Assembly (NCBI GenBank): GCA_030681525.1
Contig: JAUXSD010000211.1
Span: 1-64,000 of the forward strand
Reading direction: 5' to 3'
Length of the DNA stretch: 64,000 nt
Source of the DNA: Solirubrobacteraceae bacterium
Lineage (GTDB): Bacteria > Actinomycetota > Thermoleophilia > Solirubrobacterales > Solirubrobacteraceae
A program made the translations under genes and the position numbers. Of this stretch, positions 35,055 to 43,872 are shown in pieces; position 1 is the first letter of the stretch, and each line of letters begins with the position of its first letter. The notes below the pieces were generated by a model. The model was given only the letters and a program-made list of their open reading frames with translations. It made no database searches and was not told the origin of the DNA.

Positions 35055-38000
35055 CTACCTTCGCCCGCCCCCGAGCAGCCCGTTCAGCGCCCGGCTCATG
35101 AGCTCCGCGCGCTTGGCGTCGCTCTCGAGCTGCTCGAAGCCGAAGCCCAGCAGCAGCGTGTCGCGCGTCGCCGTGGCCGCGTAGAAGTTCAGCAGCCGCG
35201 GGCCGATGACCCAGTTGGCGCCGATGTCGGGGCTGCCGGCCGGCGGCGCAGCGGGCGTCCAGCTGCTCGTCGTGCCCTCGAAGCCGTCGGCGTCCGTGAC
35301 GCCGTCGACGACGATCCGGGTGTCGTCGACGAACGCGCCGACGCCGCCGGTGAACGGATCGCTGACGTACGTCAGCACGATCTCGACCTCGCCGCCGTTG
35401 AAGGCCGACAGGTCATAGGCCACCTGCTGCCAGCCGTCCGTCGCCCCCGTGATCGAGTTCCACGTGCCGCTCGTGCCGGCATTCGCACAGCCCGGGCCGC
35501 TGAAGTAGTGGCGCAGGTTCGGGTGGATCGCCAGCAGGAAGCCGGGGTCGTCGCACTCGGCCGGCCGGTCGGTGGACGTCGCGCCGCCGATCTCGGCCAG
35601 GGTCGTCCAGTTGTCCTGGCCGACCGTGTGGGCCTCCACGATGAAGTGGTCGTAGTCCTCCTCGGAGCTCAGCGAGAGCCCGAACTGCAGCTGCGCGCTC
35701 GTCGCCGTCGTCAGGTCGACGGTCTTCGACAGGCGCATGTACGCGTTGTCGGCGTGCGACGCGTACGCGAAGCGCTCGCCCTCGACCGGCTCGAACGGCC
35801 GGTTGCCGCCGTCGTAGGCCGCGACGCCGCGACTGGCGAACTGCGGGAACTGCGCCACCGGCAGGACGTCGCTCGTCGGCTGGAAGTAGCCGGCCTCGTC
35901 GAGCGGGTTGTCGCCCTCCGCGACCGGGCCGCCGAACTGGCTCGCGAAGCCGCTGAGCGGGGTGTCGGTGCCGCGAACCCCCGTCGGACCCTCGATGCTC
36001 GTCCGGACGTACCCGCCGAGGTAGTACTGGCGGAAGTCGTCGGCCAGGATCAGGCAGTCCTCGAAGAACCCGGGCACGGACGAGACGACGCACTCGGCCG
36101 TCGGGTCGCCGTTGAGCCCGTAGTACAGGCCGCCGACGGCGTCGCTGATGCCGGGCCGGCCCTCGTACTGCGCGGTCTCGCCGGCATGGACGAGCTTGCC
36201 GCCCTCGTTGAGGAAGTCGCGCACCGCCAGCGTGAGGTACTGCTGTTCCTCGGCGACCGAGAGGTCGGGCAGGTTGCCGAACGGCGTCGAGGTCAGCACG
36301 TCCGCGGGATCCTGCGTGATCCGGTTGTCTCCGAGGTACCAGACGATCGCGTCGTAGTGGCTCAGGACGCCGAGGTCGTGCGGCACGCCCTGCGCGTCGA
36401 CGTCCCAGACGTCGGCCCCGCGGCCGGACGCCTCGATCGCCGCCACGTGCTGGGCGACGTACTTCGGCGCGCTCGTGCCCGCCGGGTAGGTCGGGTTGAC
36501 GCCGGTGTAGTCCTCGTTGGCGATCACGAGCACGTCGTCGCCCGTGTCGCTCTGCACGGTGTAGGTAAAGCGCTCGCTGCGCACGAAGCCCCTGCGCAGG
36601 TTCAGCCCGGTGAACCAGACCTCGACCTCGTCGCCCGGTCCGGCCCCGCGGACGGTGCCGCGCCGCTCGGCGTAGTAGTCGTCGTTCTCGTCGCCGTAGC
36701 GCTCACCGCCCTGCCACTCCGGCGCGCTCGAGATGCGCGTCCGGCCGCCGTTGACGCGGTACTGCATCGTCACGGCCTTGAGCGCCCGCTTGGCGATGAC
36801 CGCCACCTTCTGCGGGTCGCCGTAGGAGACGTCGAAGCTGTCGATGCGGAAGTCCTCGGCGGTGCGGCCGACGACCGAAACGGGGTCGTCGGGGTCCTTG
36901 GCCGACTGCGCCACCGAGAGCGCGAACGGGATGTTCTTCTCGAACTCCGCCTGCACGAGCGCCTCGTCGTCGGGGAACTCAAAGCCGGTGAGGCCCGCGC
37001 AGTCCGCGAGGTCCCACTCGTCGTCGGGACGGGACTGCACGGCGGCCTCGCACGTCGACATCTCGGGCGTGAAGCCGAGCGTGCGGTACCGCGCGGTCAT
37101 GTGCGTGTCGGTGTCGCCGTTGGTGGTGTACAGCTCGGCCGAGATGTCGGGGTCGTAGCCGGGCACGGCGGGGTTGGCGTCGTCGCCGGCCATCGCCTCG
37201 TAGATGACGTCGTCCGGCGTCGGCGTGGCCACCTGCCAGCCGGTGCCGTACAGCAGCAGCTCCGCCGCCGAGTGGTAGTTGACGAGGAACTCGAAGCCGA
37301 CGCGCCGCGCGAGGGAGTCCAGGCCCTTCGTCTCGGGCTCGGAGTTCGGCGAGGGCCCGCGGTAGGTGTCGCTGGCGGGATCGGGCGAGGAGCCCTCGTT
37401 GTCGTAGCCCCACTTCGTCGCGAAGTTGCGGTTGAGGTCGACGCCGTCGCCGACGGTGATCTGGCCGTCGCCGTTGTTGTCGCGCAGGTTCTTGCGCCAC
37501 AGGCGCTGGTCCTCCTGGAAGGTCCAGTCGTAGCCGTCGGGGTTGGCGACCGGCACGAACCACAGCTCGTTGGCGTCGACGAGCCGGCGGATCGTGCTGT
37601 CGGCGGCGTAGTTGTCGACGAAGTGGTGCATGAGGCGGCGGATCATCTCCGGCGTGATCCACTCGCGGGCGTGCTGCGCGCCGAGGTACAGCACGGCGGG
37701 CCGGCTGCCGTCGCGTGTCGTGCGCGCGTTCTTGGCGACCTTCAGCGCGATGATGTCCTGGCCCTGGACGGTCTTGCCGTAGGTGACGAGCTTCGTGATC
37801 TTCGGGTTCTGGCTCGCGACCTGCGTGAACTCCTCCCGCAGACCGCCCGCCCCGCTGTACGGGCGAAACACGTTCAGCCCCGCCTGGATCTGCGCCGTCG
37901 CGCGCTGGGCCGCGGTCTGGCCGCCGACCGTCTTCGGGGCGAGCTCGATGCCCTCGCGGCGCAGCGACCGGGCCTGGCGGCCGCTGAGGATCGTCTCGAC

Positions 38001-38225
38001 GCGCAGGCGTGCGCCGTTGGCGGCGCCGGCGCGACCGACCTTCATCTCGTGGCGGTCGATGCCGAGCGCCGTGATCTCGTCGAGCTGGTCGGCGTCGACG
38101 ACGCCCGTATAGACGTCGAACCGATCGCGCTGCGGGCTCGGCGCCTGCGGCGCGGCGTTGGCCGCGGCGCTGCCGACCAGCAGCGTCGCGAGCATCGAAA
38201 CGGTCGCGAATGAGAACCTGGACAC
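35055..38225 (-). CDS. Secreted M14-family zinc carboxypeptidase, multidomain
   Basis: 1056 residues with an N-terminal signal peptide (MLATLLVGSAAANA). A prodomain-like region precedes the M14 domain: zinc ligands H185 and E188 in GAQHAREW, H318 in NYHSAAE, and catalytic E388 in GFTPEMS; the substrate-binding VDLNRNF is present. The catalytic domain ends near residue 450. Beyond it are a beta-rich domain, a glutamine-amidotransferase-like Rossmann stretch (DVLVIANEDYTG, WYLGDN, GGKLVHAGET) and a C-terminal MAM/jelly-roll-like domain (FGLSLSSEEDYDHFIVEA). It should cleave C-terminal residues from extracellular peptides, which could feed the peptide transporter nearby. Confidence 0.9.
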   Translation of the reverse strand: MSRFSFATVSMLATLLVGSAAANAAPQAPSPQRDRFDVYTGVVDADQLDEITALGIDRHEMKVGRAGAANGARLRVETILSGRQARSLRREGIELAPKTVGGQTAAQRATAQIQAGLNVFRPYSGAGGLREEFTQVASQNPKITKLVTYGKTVQGQDIIALKVAKNARTTRDGSRPAVLYLGAQHAREWITPEMIRRLMHHFVDNYAADSTIRRLVDANELWFVPVANPDGYDWTFQEDQRLWRKNLRDNNGDGQITVGDGVDLNRNFATKWGYDNEGSSPDPASDTYRGPSPNSEPETKGLDSLARRVGFEFLVNYHSAAELLLYGTGWQVATPTPDDVIYEAMAGDDANPAVPGYDPDISAELYTTNGDTDTHMTARYRTLGFTPEMSTCEAAVQSRPDDEWDLADCAGLTGFEFPDDEALVQAEFEKNIPFALSVAQSAKDPDDPVSVVGRTAEDFRIDSFDVSYGDPQKVAVIAKRALKAVTMQYRVNGGRTRISSAPEWQGGERYGDENDDYYAERRGTVRGAGPGDEVEVWFTGLNLRRGFVRSERFTYTVQSDTGDDVLVIANEDYTGVNPTYPAGTSAPKYVAQHVAAIEASGRGADVWDVDAQGVPHDLGVLSHYDAIVWYLGDNRITQDPADVLTSTPFGNLPDLSVAEEQQYLTLAVRDFLNEGGKLVHAGETAQYEGRPGISDAVGGLYYGLNGDPTAECVVSSVPGFFEDCLILADDFRQYYLGGYVRTSIEGPTGVRGTDTPLSGFASQFGGPVAEGDNPLDEAGYFQPTSDVLPVAQFPQFASRGVAAYDGGNRPFEPVEGERFAYASHADNAYMRLSKTVDLTTATSAQLQFGLSLSSEEDYDHFIVEAHTVGQDNWTTLAEIGGATSTDRPAECDDPGFLLAIHPNLRHYFSGPGCANAGTSGTWNSITGATDGWQQVAYDLSAFNGGEVEIVLTYVSDPFTGGVGAFVDDTRIVVDGVTDADGFEGTTSSWTPAAPPAGSPDIGANWVIGPRLLNFYAATATRDTLLLGFGFEQLESDAKRAELMSRALNGLLGGGRR

Positions 38226-38278
38226 GGTTGGCGCCTCCCCTGGGGCATCGACCTGCTCTTGCCCGGGAGGCTTTCAGC

Positions 38279-38294
38279 TGTGTCAAGTGACACA
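38279..38294. promoter_or_regulatory. Perfect inverted repeat TGTGTCA-AG-TGACACA, candidate operator
   Basis: Seven-base perfect arms around a 2-nt centre, 54-69 nt upstream of the carboxypeptidase start and about 100 nt upstream of the divergent reductase gene. The minus strand contains TTGACA overlapping one arm, so a dimeric regulator bound here could cover a -35 element. Confidence 0.4.
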
Positions 38295-38396
38295 AGGCCG
38301 GTTTTCGGTGCATCGCCGTGAGCGCTGGCGTACACGGGTTCACGTGCCCAGACCCGGCGCGATCGCAGCCTGCTCGGCTGCGAGACTCGCCCGCGG

Positions 38397-38822
38397 ATGG
38401 TCCGCAAGCGCAAGCTCGTCACCCGGCTGCAGGTCCGGCTGCTCAACCCGCCGGTCCGCGCGCTGGCGGCCCACGGCCTGGCGCCGGGCGTGGTGCTGCT
38501 GGAGACCACCGGCCGCAGGAGCGGCGAGCCGCGCACTACGCCCGTCTCCAACGGCCTCGAGCCGGGCACCGACACGTTCTGGATCGTCGCCGAGATGGGT
38601 CGCCGGGCGGCCTACGTGCGCAACATCGAGGCCGACCCGCGCGTGCGGATCCGCCTGCGGCGCGGCTGGCGCACCGGCACGGCGCACGTCGTCGACGGCG
38701 ACGACCCGCGCGCCCGCCTGCGCACGCTCTCGCGGCTCAACGCGGCGGGCGTGCGAGCGATGGGCACGGAGCTGCTCGTCGTCCGCGTCGACCTCGACGC
38801 GGTGACCGACACACGGCGCTAG
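38397..38822 (+). CDS. Deazaflavin (F420)-dependent nitroreductase-family oxidoreductase (DUF385)
   Basis: 141 residues. The family signature LLETTGRRSGEPRTTPV (about residues 33-49) is clear, followed by YVRNIEADPRVRIRLRRGWRTGTAHVV, matching the Ddn-like split-barrel fold. Ddn-type proteins use F420H2 to reduce quinones, nitroimidazoles and other compounds; actinobacteria of this type usually make F420. The stop codon is shared with that of the convergent pyrE (CTAG). Confidence 0.85.
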   Translation: MVRKRKLVTRLQVRLLNPPVRALAAHGLAPGVVLLETTGRRSGEPRTTPVSNGLEPGTDTFWIVAEMGRRAAYVRNIEADPRVRIRLRRGWRTGTAHVVDGDDPRARLRTLSRLNAAGVRAMGTELLVVRVDLDAVTDTRR

Positions 38823-39370
38823 CCGCGGTCGGGACGGTCCGGGTAGATGTCGTCGATCGTGACGAGCGCGGCGTAGGGCGCCCCGGCGGCGTCCGCGATC
38901 CGCTCGCCGCCGCCGGCCAGCCGGTCGAGCACGCTGACGACGCCGCAGATCTCGTGGCCGGCCTGCTGCAGCGCCTCGATCGCCGCTATCGTCGAGCCGC
39001 CGGTGCTGACGACGTCCTCGACGACGAGGCAGCGGTCCTGCGCGGAGAGCAGCGGCCCCTCGATGCGGCGCGACAGGCCGTGCGCCTTGGCCTCCTTGCG
39101 CACGAAGAAGCCCTTGACGTCGGCGCCGCCCGCGAGCGCCGCGCACGTCACGGCGTCGGCGCCCATCGTCATCCCGCCGACCGCGGTGGCGTCCCACGCG
39201 CGCGCACGCTCGGCGAGCAGCTCAGCGAGCGCCGCAAAGCCGTCCGGCAGCAGGATCGCGCGCTTGGCGTCGACGTAGTACTGCGCCTTCAGACCGCTCG
39301 TGAGCGTGACCTCGCCGAGTACTAGCGCGTGCTCGCGCAGCGCCTCGATCAAACGTCCATGGGCGTTCAT
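38819..39370 (-). CDS. pyrE: Orotate phosphoribosyltransferase
   Basis: 183 residues. N-terminal GEVTLTSGLKAQYYVDAKR binds orotate, FFVRKEAKAHGL is the flexible catalytic loop, and CLVVEDVVSTGGSTI is the PRPP-binding motif. It makes orotidine-5'-phosphate in pyrimidine synthesis. It stands alone here, away from other pyr genes. The start is 9 nt after a TAAGGT box that overlaps the divergent gene's -10; the stop overlaps the convergent reductase stop. Confidence 0.93.
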   Translation of the reverse strand: MNAHGRLIEALREHALVLGEVTLTSGLKAQYYVDAKRAILLPDGFAALAELLAERARAWDATAVGGMTMGADAVTCAALAGGADVKGFFVRKEAKAHGLSRRIEGPLLSAQDRCLVVEDVVSTGGSTIAAIEALQQAGHEICGVVSVLDRLAGGGERIADAAGAPYAALVTIDDIYPDRPDRG

Positions 39371-39378
39371 CGCTCGCG

Positions 39379-39385
39379 TACCTTA
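39379..39385. promoter_or_regulatory. Overlapping divergent -10 boxes between pyrE and the 39391 gene
   Basis: TACCTT on the plus strand ends 6 nt before GTG 39391; TAAGGT on the minus strand, made of almost the same bases, ends 9 nt before the pyrE ATG at 39370. One 7-bp sequence therefore seems to serve as -10 in both directions. Confidence 0.5.
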
Positions 39386-39390
39386 GAGGT

Positions 39391-39783
39391 GTGCTCGAGC
39401 GTCCACTTCGTTACCTGGCCATCGCCCTCAGCCTGGTCATCGCGATCGGCTTCACGCTCTTCGCGCTGGAGGACATCGGCCGTGCCTCCGAGCAGTCCGA
39501 GCACCGCGTGGCCGGCTTCACCGCCGCGAACCCCTCGCCGGCCGGCGAGCGCGAGCGCGAGCGCCGTCACGGCCAGCCGCGCGAGGCCATCGACGACGTC
39601 AACGACATGCTGCTCTCGCCGTTCGCCGGCATCACCGCCAACGAGACCAGCCGCTGGGCGCGGCGCGGCGTTCCCGCCCTGCTCGGGCTGCTCGTCTACG
39701 GCTTCGGCCTCGGCTACCTCGCGCGCTGGATGACGGCGCGCGGCGGGCCGCACCCGCGCCCCGTGCGCCGCCGCACGGCGTAG
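39391..39783 (+). CDS. Two-helix membrane protein, unknown function
   Basis: 130 residues from GTG 39391. An N-terminal helix (LAIALSLVIAIGFTLFAL), a polar stretch of about 70 residues with a run of Glu/Arg, a second helix (GVPALLGLLVYGFGLGYLARW) and a basic tail. No family was recognised. It has its own leaderless-type promoter divergent from pyrE. Confidence 0.65.
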   Translation: MLERPLRYLAIALSLVIAIGFTLFALEDIGRASEQSEHRVAGFTAANPSPAGERERERRHGQPREAIDDVNDMLLSPFAGITANETSRWARRGVPALLGLLVYGFGLGYLARWMTARGGPHPRPVRRRTA

Positions 39784-39798
39784 TACGCCTCAGCCTGA

Positions 39799-40779
39799 TC
39801 AGCGGTACACGTCGACGGGCGTGCCGATCTTGATCCAGTTGAACACCGTGCGCGCGTCCGGGATCGGCAGGCGGAAGCAGCCGTGGCTGGCCGGGTAGAT
39901 CGGCACCGACGGGTAGCCGTGGGTCGCGTAGCCGCGGATGAAGTACGCCGAGTCGACCATCCCCTTGCCGTTCGTGCCGGGCGTCTTGAGGTAGACCCGG
40001 AACGAGCCGAGGATCGTCGGCGTGGCGGGCGCGCCCGAGGACGTGTGGTAGATCCGCACCGCCCGGCCCTTGTCGATGAGCGCGAGCACCTGCCGTGAGA
40101 GGTCGCCCTCGATGTGGCGGCCGTGCTGCGGGAAGCGGACCTTGAACGTGCCCTTGCCGCGGGCCAGCGCGCGCATGACCGCGACCGAGGCGTTCGTCGT
40201 GCGCGCCATGCCGGTCACCTTGCGAAAGGCGAGCACGGCGCGCGCCGTGCGCCCGTCGAAGGCGCCGGACCGGCCGGTGACGTAGCCCAAGCGCTTGAGA
40301 CGACGCTGCAGCGCGCGGATCGAGGCGCGCCCGCTGCGCGGCGCCACGCGCCGCGGCAGCACGTCGATCGTCGTCGCGCGCGCGGCCAGCCCGCCCAGCT
40401 GCGGCGTCGGGTCGTGGAAGGCGCGGATGCTGAGCGGCCCGGGTGAGGCGGGCCGGTAGGAGAGCACGAAGGCGCCGGTTCCCGCGGGTCCCGGGCCGAG
40501 CGTGACGCGCCGCGCGCCGCGCTTGCGGCCGCGCTCGTAGAAGCGCACGATGACGGTCTGGCCGGCCGCGAACGCGGTCGTCGTCCCGCGCACCAGCACG
40601 CTGGAACCGGTCAGCGCGGTGGCGCGCGCCCCGCCGACGCGCTCCACCTTCAGCGTCAGCTGCGCCTCGACCGGCGGCGGCGGGCTCGTCGCGGGCGGCG
40701 TGACCGGCGACTGCGCGTGGGCGGCCGCCGGCGCGAGCGCCGTCAGCAGGAAGATCAGCAGGACGAGGGGGCGGCGCAT
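39799..40779 (-). CDS. L,D-transpeptidase (YkuD) with peptidoglycan-binding domain
   Basis: 326 residues from ATG 40779; the ORF-track GTG 40788 adds three residues. Signal peptide (LLIFLLTALAPAAAHA), a Pro-rich linker, a beta-sandwich region, a peptidoglycan-binding domain (RALQRRLKRLGYVTGRSGAFDGRTARAVLAFRK) and a C-terminal YkuD domain with HGYPSVPIYPASHGCFRLP, which supplies the catalytic His and Cys. It forms 3-3 crosslinks in, or anchors proteins to, peptidoglycan. Confidence 0.92.
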   Translation of the reverse strand: MRRPLVLLIFLLTALAPAAAHAQSPVTPPATSPPPPVEAQLTLKVERVGGARATALTGSSVLVRGTTTAFAAGQTVIVRFYERGRKRGARRVTLGPGPAGTGAFVLSYRPASPGPLSIRAFHDPTPQLGGLAARATTIDVLPRRVAPRSGRASIRALQRRLKRLGYVTGRSGAFDGRTARAVLAFRKVTGMARTTNASVAVMRALARGKGTFKVRFPQHGRHIEGDLSRQVLALIDKGRAVRIYHTSSGAPATPTILGSFRVYLKTPGTNGKGMVDSAYFIRGYATHGYPSVPIYPASHGCFRLPIPDARTVFNWIKIGTPVDVYR

Positions 40780-40819
40780 CGCGGCCACTATGCCAGGCGC
40801 CGACGGCGGAGGGAACCGC

Positions 40820-41746
40820 TCACACCGGCTGGTGCGCGGCGGCGCTTGCCGGCGGCCCCTGGCGGCGCTGGCCGATCAGGCGCGCCAGCAGCCGCGCGCA
40901 CAGCAGCGAGACGACCGTCGAGGCGACCATCATCGCGAGGATGACCCCGACGCCGTACTTCTGGTTGGCGCCGAGGGCGATCGAGTTGTTCAGCGCGTGC
41001 AGCGCGATCGGCGGATACAGCGAGCCGGTCCACTCGTACAGCAGGCACAGGCCGATGCCGAAGAACGCGAGCGGCACGAGGTAGCCGATCGGCGAGGAGC
41101 CGAGGTGGACGCCCCCGAAGACGGCGCCGCTGAGGATCGCGGCGAGCGCCGGACCGCGCCAGTTGCGCAGCGCGCCGTAGAAGAAGCCGCGGAAGAACAG
41201 CTCCTCGCCGAGCGGCGCGATCACCGTGACGAGCCCGATCACCACGAGCGCGTTGAACAGCGAGCCGTCGGCGCCGAGCTCGTCGGGCAGCGTCTGCTGC
41301 TCCTCGAGGTCGAGCGCGACCGCCCAGATCGCGCTGACGACGTAGAACCCGACCCAGATCGCGACGAGCAGGCGCACGCTGCGCCACAGGCGCGCCGGGC
41401 GCAGGCCGAAGTCCGCGGCGGTGGGCCGCCCGCCGAGCATCGCGAAGAAGTACGCCGCGCCCACGAGCGCGAGGTTCTGGACGACCGTCAGGCCGATGTT
41501 GACGCCGGGCGGCGGGTCCTGCGTCGACGCGCCGAAGGCGCTTGCGAAAACGAGCACGACCAGACCGAGCACGATCGTCGTGCCGTAGCCGGCGAGCAGG
41601 CCCGCGACCGACAGCCACGCCGGCCAGCGATCGCGACCGGACTGCTCGTGCGGCTCGAGCTGCGCCGCGGCGGCGTCCGGGTCCGGGTCCGGCGACGGCA
41701 AGGGCGCCGGCAGGTCGGGCTGGAACTGGGGCGGGACGTTGGACAC
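40820..41746 (-). CDS. CPBP-family intramembrane glutamic/metalloprotease (Rce1-like)
   Basis: 308 residues from GTG 41746. A Pro/Asp-rich cytoplasmic N-terminus of about 40 residues precedes about eight membrane helices. The CPBP motifs are all present: EExxxRG as EELFFRG, FxxxH as FGGVH, and HALNN near the C-terminus. Family members process membrane-bound peptides or prenylated proteins. Its -10 box lies inside the stop of the upstream HAD gene. Confidence 0.9.
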   Translation of the reverse strand: MSNVPPQFQPDLPAPLPSPDPDPDAAAAQLEPHEQSGRDRWPAWLSVAGLLAGYGTTIVLGLVVLVFASAFGASTQDPPPGVNIGLTVVQNLALVGAAYFFAMLGGRPTAADFGLRPARLWRSVRLLVAIWVGFYVVSAIWAVALDLEEQQTLPDELGADGSLFNALVVIGLVTVIAPLGEELFFRGFFYGALRNWRGPALAAILSGAVFGGVHLGSSPIGYLVPLAFFGIGLCLLYEWTGSLYPPIALHALNNSIALGANQKYGVGVILAMMVASTVVSLLCARLLARLIGQRRQGPPASAAAHQPV

Positions 41747-41755
41747 CGTCGCCTC

Positions 41756-41761
41756 AGGTTA
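41756..41761 (-). promoter_or_regulatory. -10 box (TAACCT, minus strand) for the CPBP protease gene
   Basis: TAACCT on the minus strand ends 9 nt before GTG 41746 and includes the TAA stop of the HAD gene, so the CPBP gene can be transcribed independently. Confidence 0.35.
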
Positions 41762-42466
41762 CGCCGCGAGGGCGGCCAGCCCGTTCAGCGAGCCGAGCAC
41801 GGCGACGTCACCGGGGACCCCCGCCGGGACGCCCTCGCGGGCGATCAGCACCGCCTCCAGGCCGGCCGCCCGCGCCCCCGCGACGTCGAGCTCGAGCGAG
41901 TCGCCGGCGTGCAGCGGCGCGCGGCCGGCGCCGCCCGGCGCGCCGGCCAGCGCGAGCGCGCGACGGAAGATCGCCGGATCGGGCTTGCGGACGCCGGCCT
42001 CGGCCGAGCTGATCGCCGCGTCGACGAGGACGCCGAGGCCGGTCGTGCGCAGCATGTCGTGCAGCGACACATCCCAGTCCGAGACGACGACGAGCCGGTG
42101 CCCGGCGGCGCGCAGGTCGGCCAGCGCATCCGGGACGTCGGGGTACGGCGTGAAGCGCAGCGCGCCGAGCAGCGCCTCGACCATCGCGTCCTCGCCGACG
42201 GCGCCCACGTCGGCGCCCGCGCGCTCCAGGCCGGCGCGCAGCACCGCGGCGCAGCGCGCCCGCAGCCGCGCCAGCGTGACGGCGTCGACCGCCGCGTCGA
42301 GGCCGGCGCGGTAGAAGGCGATCTCCTCGGCCAGCGCGGCCGCGGCCTGCGCCTCGGCCACGACCGCGCCGCGGTCGGCCAGGCCGGCGACCAGGCGCGG
42401 CACGGGATCGTCGAGCGCGACGAGCGTGCCCAGCGCGTCGAGCGTGATCACGCGGCCGCGGGCCAA
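41759..42466 (-). CDS. HAD-superfamily hydrolase
   Basis: About 235 residues from TTG 42466; GTG 42451 is a slightly shorter option, while the ORF-track start at 42553 lies in the upstream gene. Motif I is ITLDALGTL, with the nucleophilic Asp but Ala where phosphatases usually have the second Asp. Motif II is VVVSDWD, the motif III Lys is in VRKPDPAIF, and motif IV is HAGDSLELDVAGARAAG. An all-helical cap lies between motifs I and II. The substrate is unknown. The start overlaps the end of the mannosyltransferase gene. Confidence 0.8.
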   Translation of the reverse strand: MARGRVITLDALGTLVALDDPVPRLVAGLADRGAVVAEAQAAAALAEEIAFYRAGLDAAVDAVTLARLRARCAAVLRAGLERAGADVGAVGEDAMVEALLGALRFTPYPDVPDALADLRAAGHRLVVVSDWDVSLHDMLRTTGLGVLVDAAISSAEAGVRKPDPAIFRRALALAGAPGGAGRAPLHAGDSLELDVAGARAAGLEAVLIAREGVPAGVPGDVAVLGSLNGLAALAA

Positions 42467-42470
42467 CGCC

Positions 42471-43748
42471 CTACGCCACCCAGTGCCAGGTCGCGAAGAT
42501 CCCGGAGTACACGGCCAGCGCGACGGCGAAGGCGGCGAGCACGAGGCGCTCACGCAGCGCGCGGCCGGTCATCCACAGGCTGAGCCAGATCGCGAGCGGA
42601 AAGAGCACGGCGACGAAGCGCGGCAGCGACATGAGCGGCTGCGGGGCGACCGGATAGGACAGCGGCAGCGCGAGCGCCGCGACGACGTACGCGCCGTACG
42701 CGGCCGGCAACCGCCGCAGCACGCCCGTCGTGGCCACGAGCGCCAGCACGAGCCACGCGAACAGCTCGATGTTGTGGCGCGCGCCGAGAAACGGGTCTCC
42801 CCCCCACGCGGTGAAGAGGATCGGCTCGCGCGAGCCCGAGAGCAACTGGCGGGCGCCCTGCCACGCCGCCACGAGCCCGTCCCAGGCGCCGACGAACGGC
42901 CCCGCGAACGAACGAAACCACACCTCCTGGGCGCGAAACGGCGCCAGCGCGTCGTGGCCGTCGAGGGCCAGCAGCGCGCAGTACAGCCCGAGACCGACGG
43001 GCACGAGCGCCAGCCAGAGGACGTCCGGGCGCAGCGGGCGGCGCGCGCGCAGGCTCGGCCGCCCGACGTCCCAGAGGTAGATCATCGCCAGCGGCACCAG
43101 CAGCAGCACGCCGGCGCTGCGGGTCGTCGCGGCGAGCAGGCCGAGCAGGCCGGCCCAGGCCCAGCGCTCGCGCCGCGCGGCGTACAGCGCGCCGATCGAC
43201 ACGCTGAGAAACAGCGACTCGCTGTAGACGGCGGAGAAGAAGAACGACATCGGAAAGAGCGCCGTGACGAGCACGGCGTTGCGGGCGACGGCGCGGTCGT
43301 GGTCGAGCGCGACGAGCCGGTGCAGGAGCACGAGCGCGGCGCCGAGCAGGGCCGTCGACAGCAGCGCGCCGCCGATCAGCCCGGACCCGAACGGCGCGCC
43401 GGCGATCCGCACGAGCAGCGGATAGAGCGGAAAGAACGCGGTGCGAGCGCCGTCGTCGTAGCCGTCCTGCGCGATCGCCAGAAACCAGACCGAGTCCCAG
43501 CGCCCGAGCGGCGCGGCGAGCACGTCGCCCGTGGCGCCGAACGGCACCGTCAGCCCGGCGGGATCGAAGTCGCCGGCGCGGTCGGACAGGCCGAAGATCA
43601 GGACGGCGGCGATCGCCGACGCCCACACGAGCAGGCGCGAGACCCACAGCGCCCGCCAGGCGTCGGCCAGCGCGGCGTCGGCGGCCACGGTCGCGCGGAC
43701 CGACCGGGCGGAGCGCACGGACCGGTCGGGCACGACACGCGGCAGCAT
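42471..43748 (-). CDS. Polytopic glycosyltransferase, PIG-V/GT-C mannosyltransferase-like
   Basis: 425 residues from ATG 43748; the ORF-track start at 43973 overlaps the divergent PBP. About eleven membrane helices. The first extracytoplasmic loop has RWDSVWFLAIAQDGYDDGARTAFFPLYPLLVR, the pattern of PIG-V-type GT-C enzymes with the catalytic Asp in RWDS. TRSAGVLLLVPL follows. GT-C enzymes use polyprenyl-phosphate sugars to glycosylate lipids or secreted proteins. It is divergent from the penicillin-binding protein. Confidence 0.82.
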   Translation of the reverse strand: MLPRVVPDRSVRSARSVRATVAADAALADAWRALWVSRLLVWASAIAAVLIFGLSDRAGDFDPAGLTVPFGATGDVLAAPLGRWDSVWFLAIAQDGYDDGARTAFFPLYPLLVRIAGAPFGSGLIGGALLSTALLGAALVLLHRLVALDHDRAVARNAVLVTALFPMSFFFSAVYSESLFLSVSIGALYAARRERWAWAGLLGLLAATTRSAGVLLLVPLAMIYLWDVGRPSLRARRPLRPDVLWLALVPVGLGLYCALLALDGHDALAPFRAQEVWFRSFAGPFVGAWDGLVAAWQGARQLLSGSREPILFTAWGGDPFLGARHNIELFAWLVLALVATTGVLRRLPAAYGAYVVAALALPLSYPVAPQPLMSLPRFVAVLFPLAIWLSLWMTGRALRERLVLAAFAVALAVYSGIFATWHWVA

Positions 43749-43816
43749 CCGGCCATCTTGGCAAGGGCCGTGCACCGGCAGGGACGGGGCGTGACGAGCC
43801 CGAAGACCCCGTCCAC

Positions 43817-43822
43817 TAGAAT
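43817..43822 (+). promoter_or_regulatory. -10 box (TAGAAT) upstream of the penicillin-binding protein
   Basis: TAGAAT fits the actinobacterial -10 consensus and lies 50 nt before ATG 43873, so this gene should have an ordinary untranslated leader. No clear -35 was seen. Confidence 0.35.
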
Positions 43823-43872
43823 CGACCCCCGCGCTGCCGCCTGCATCCTCGGCGCACGCGACCCACGATCCG

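Noticed and set aside
34815-38213. An 1132-codon plus-strand ORF opposite the M14 carboxypeptidase gene
   Set aside because: It is an antisense shadow caused by high GC at third positions; the translation is Arg/Val/Asp repetitive and has no motif, while the minus strand encodes a full peptidase.
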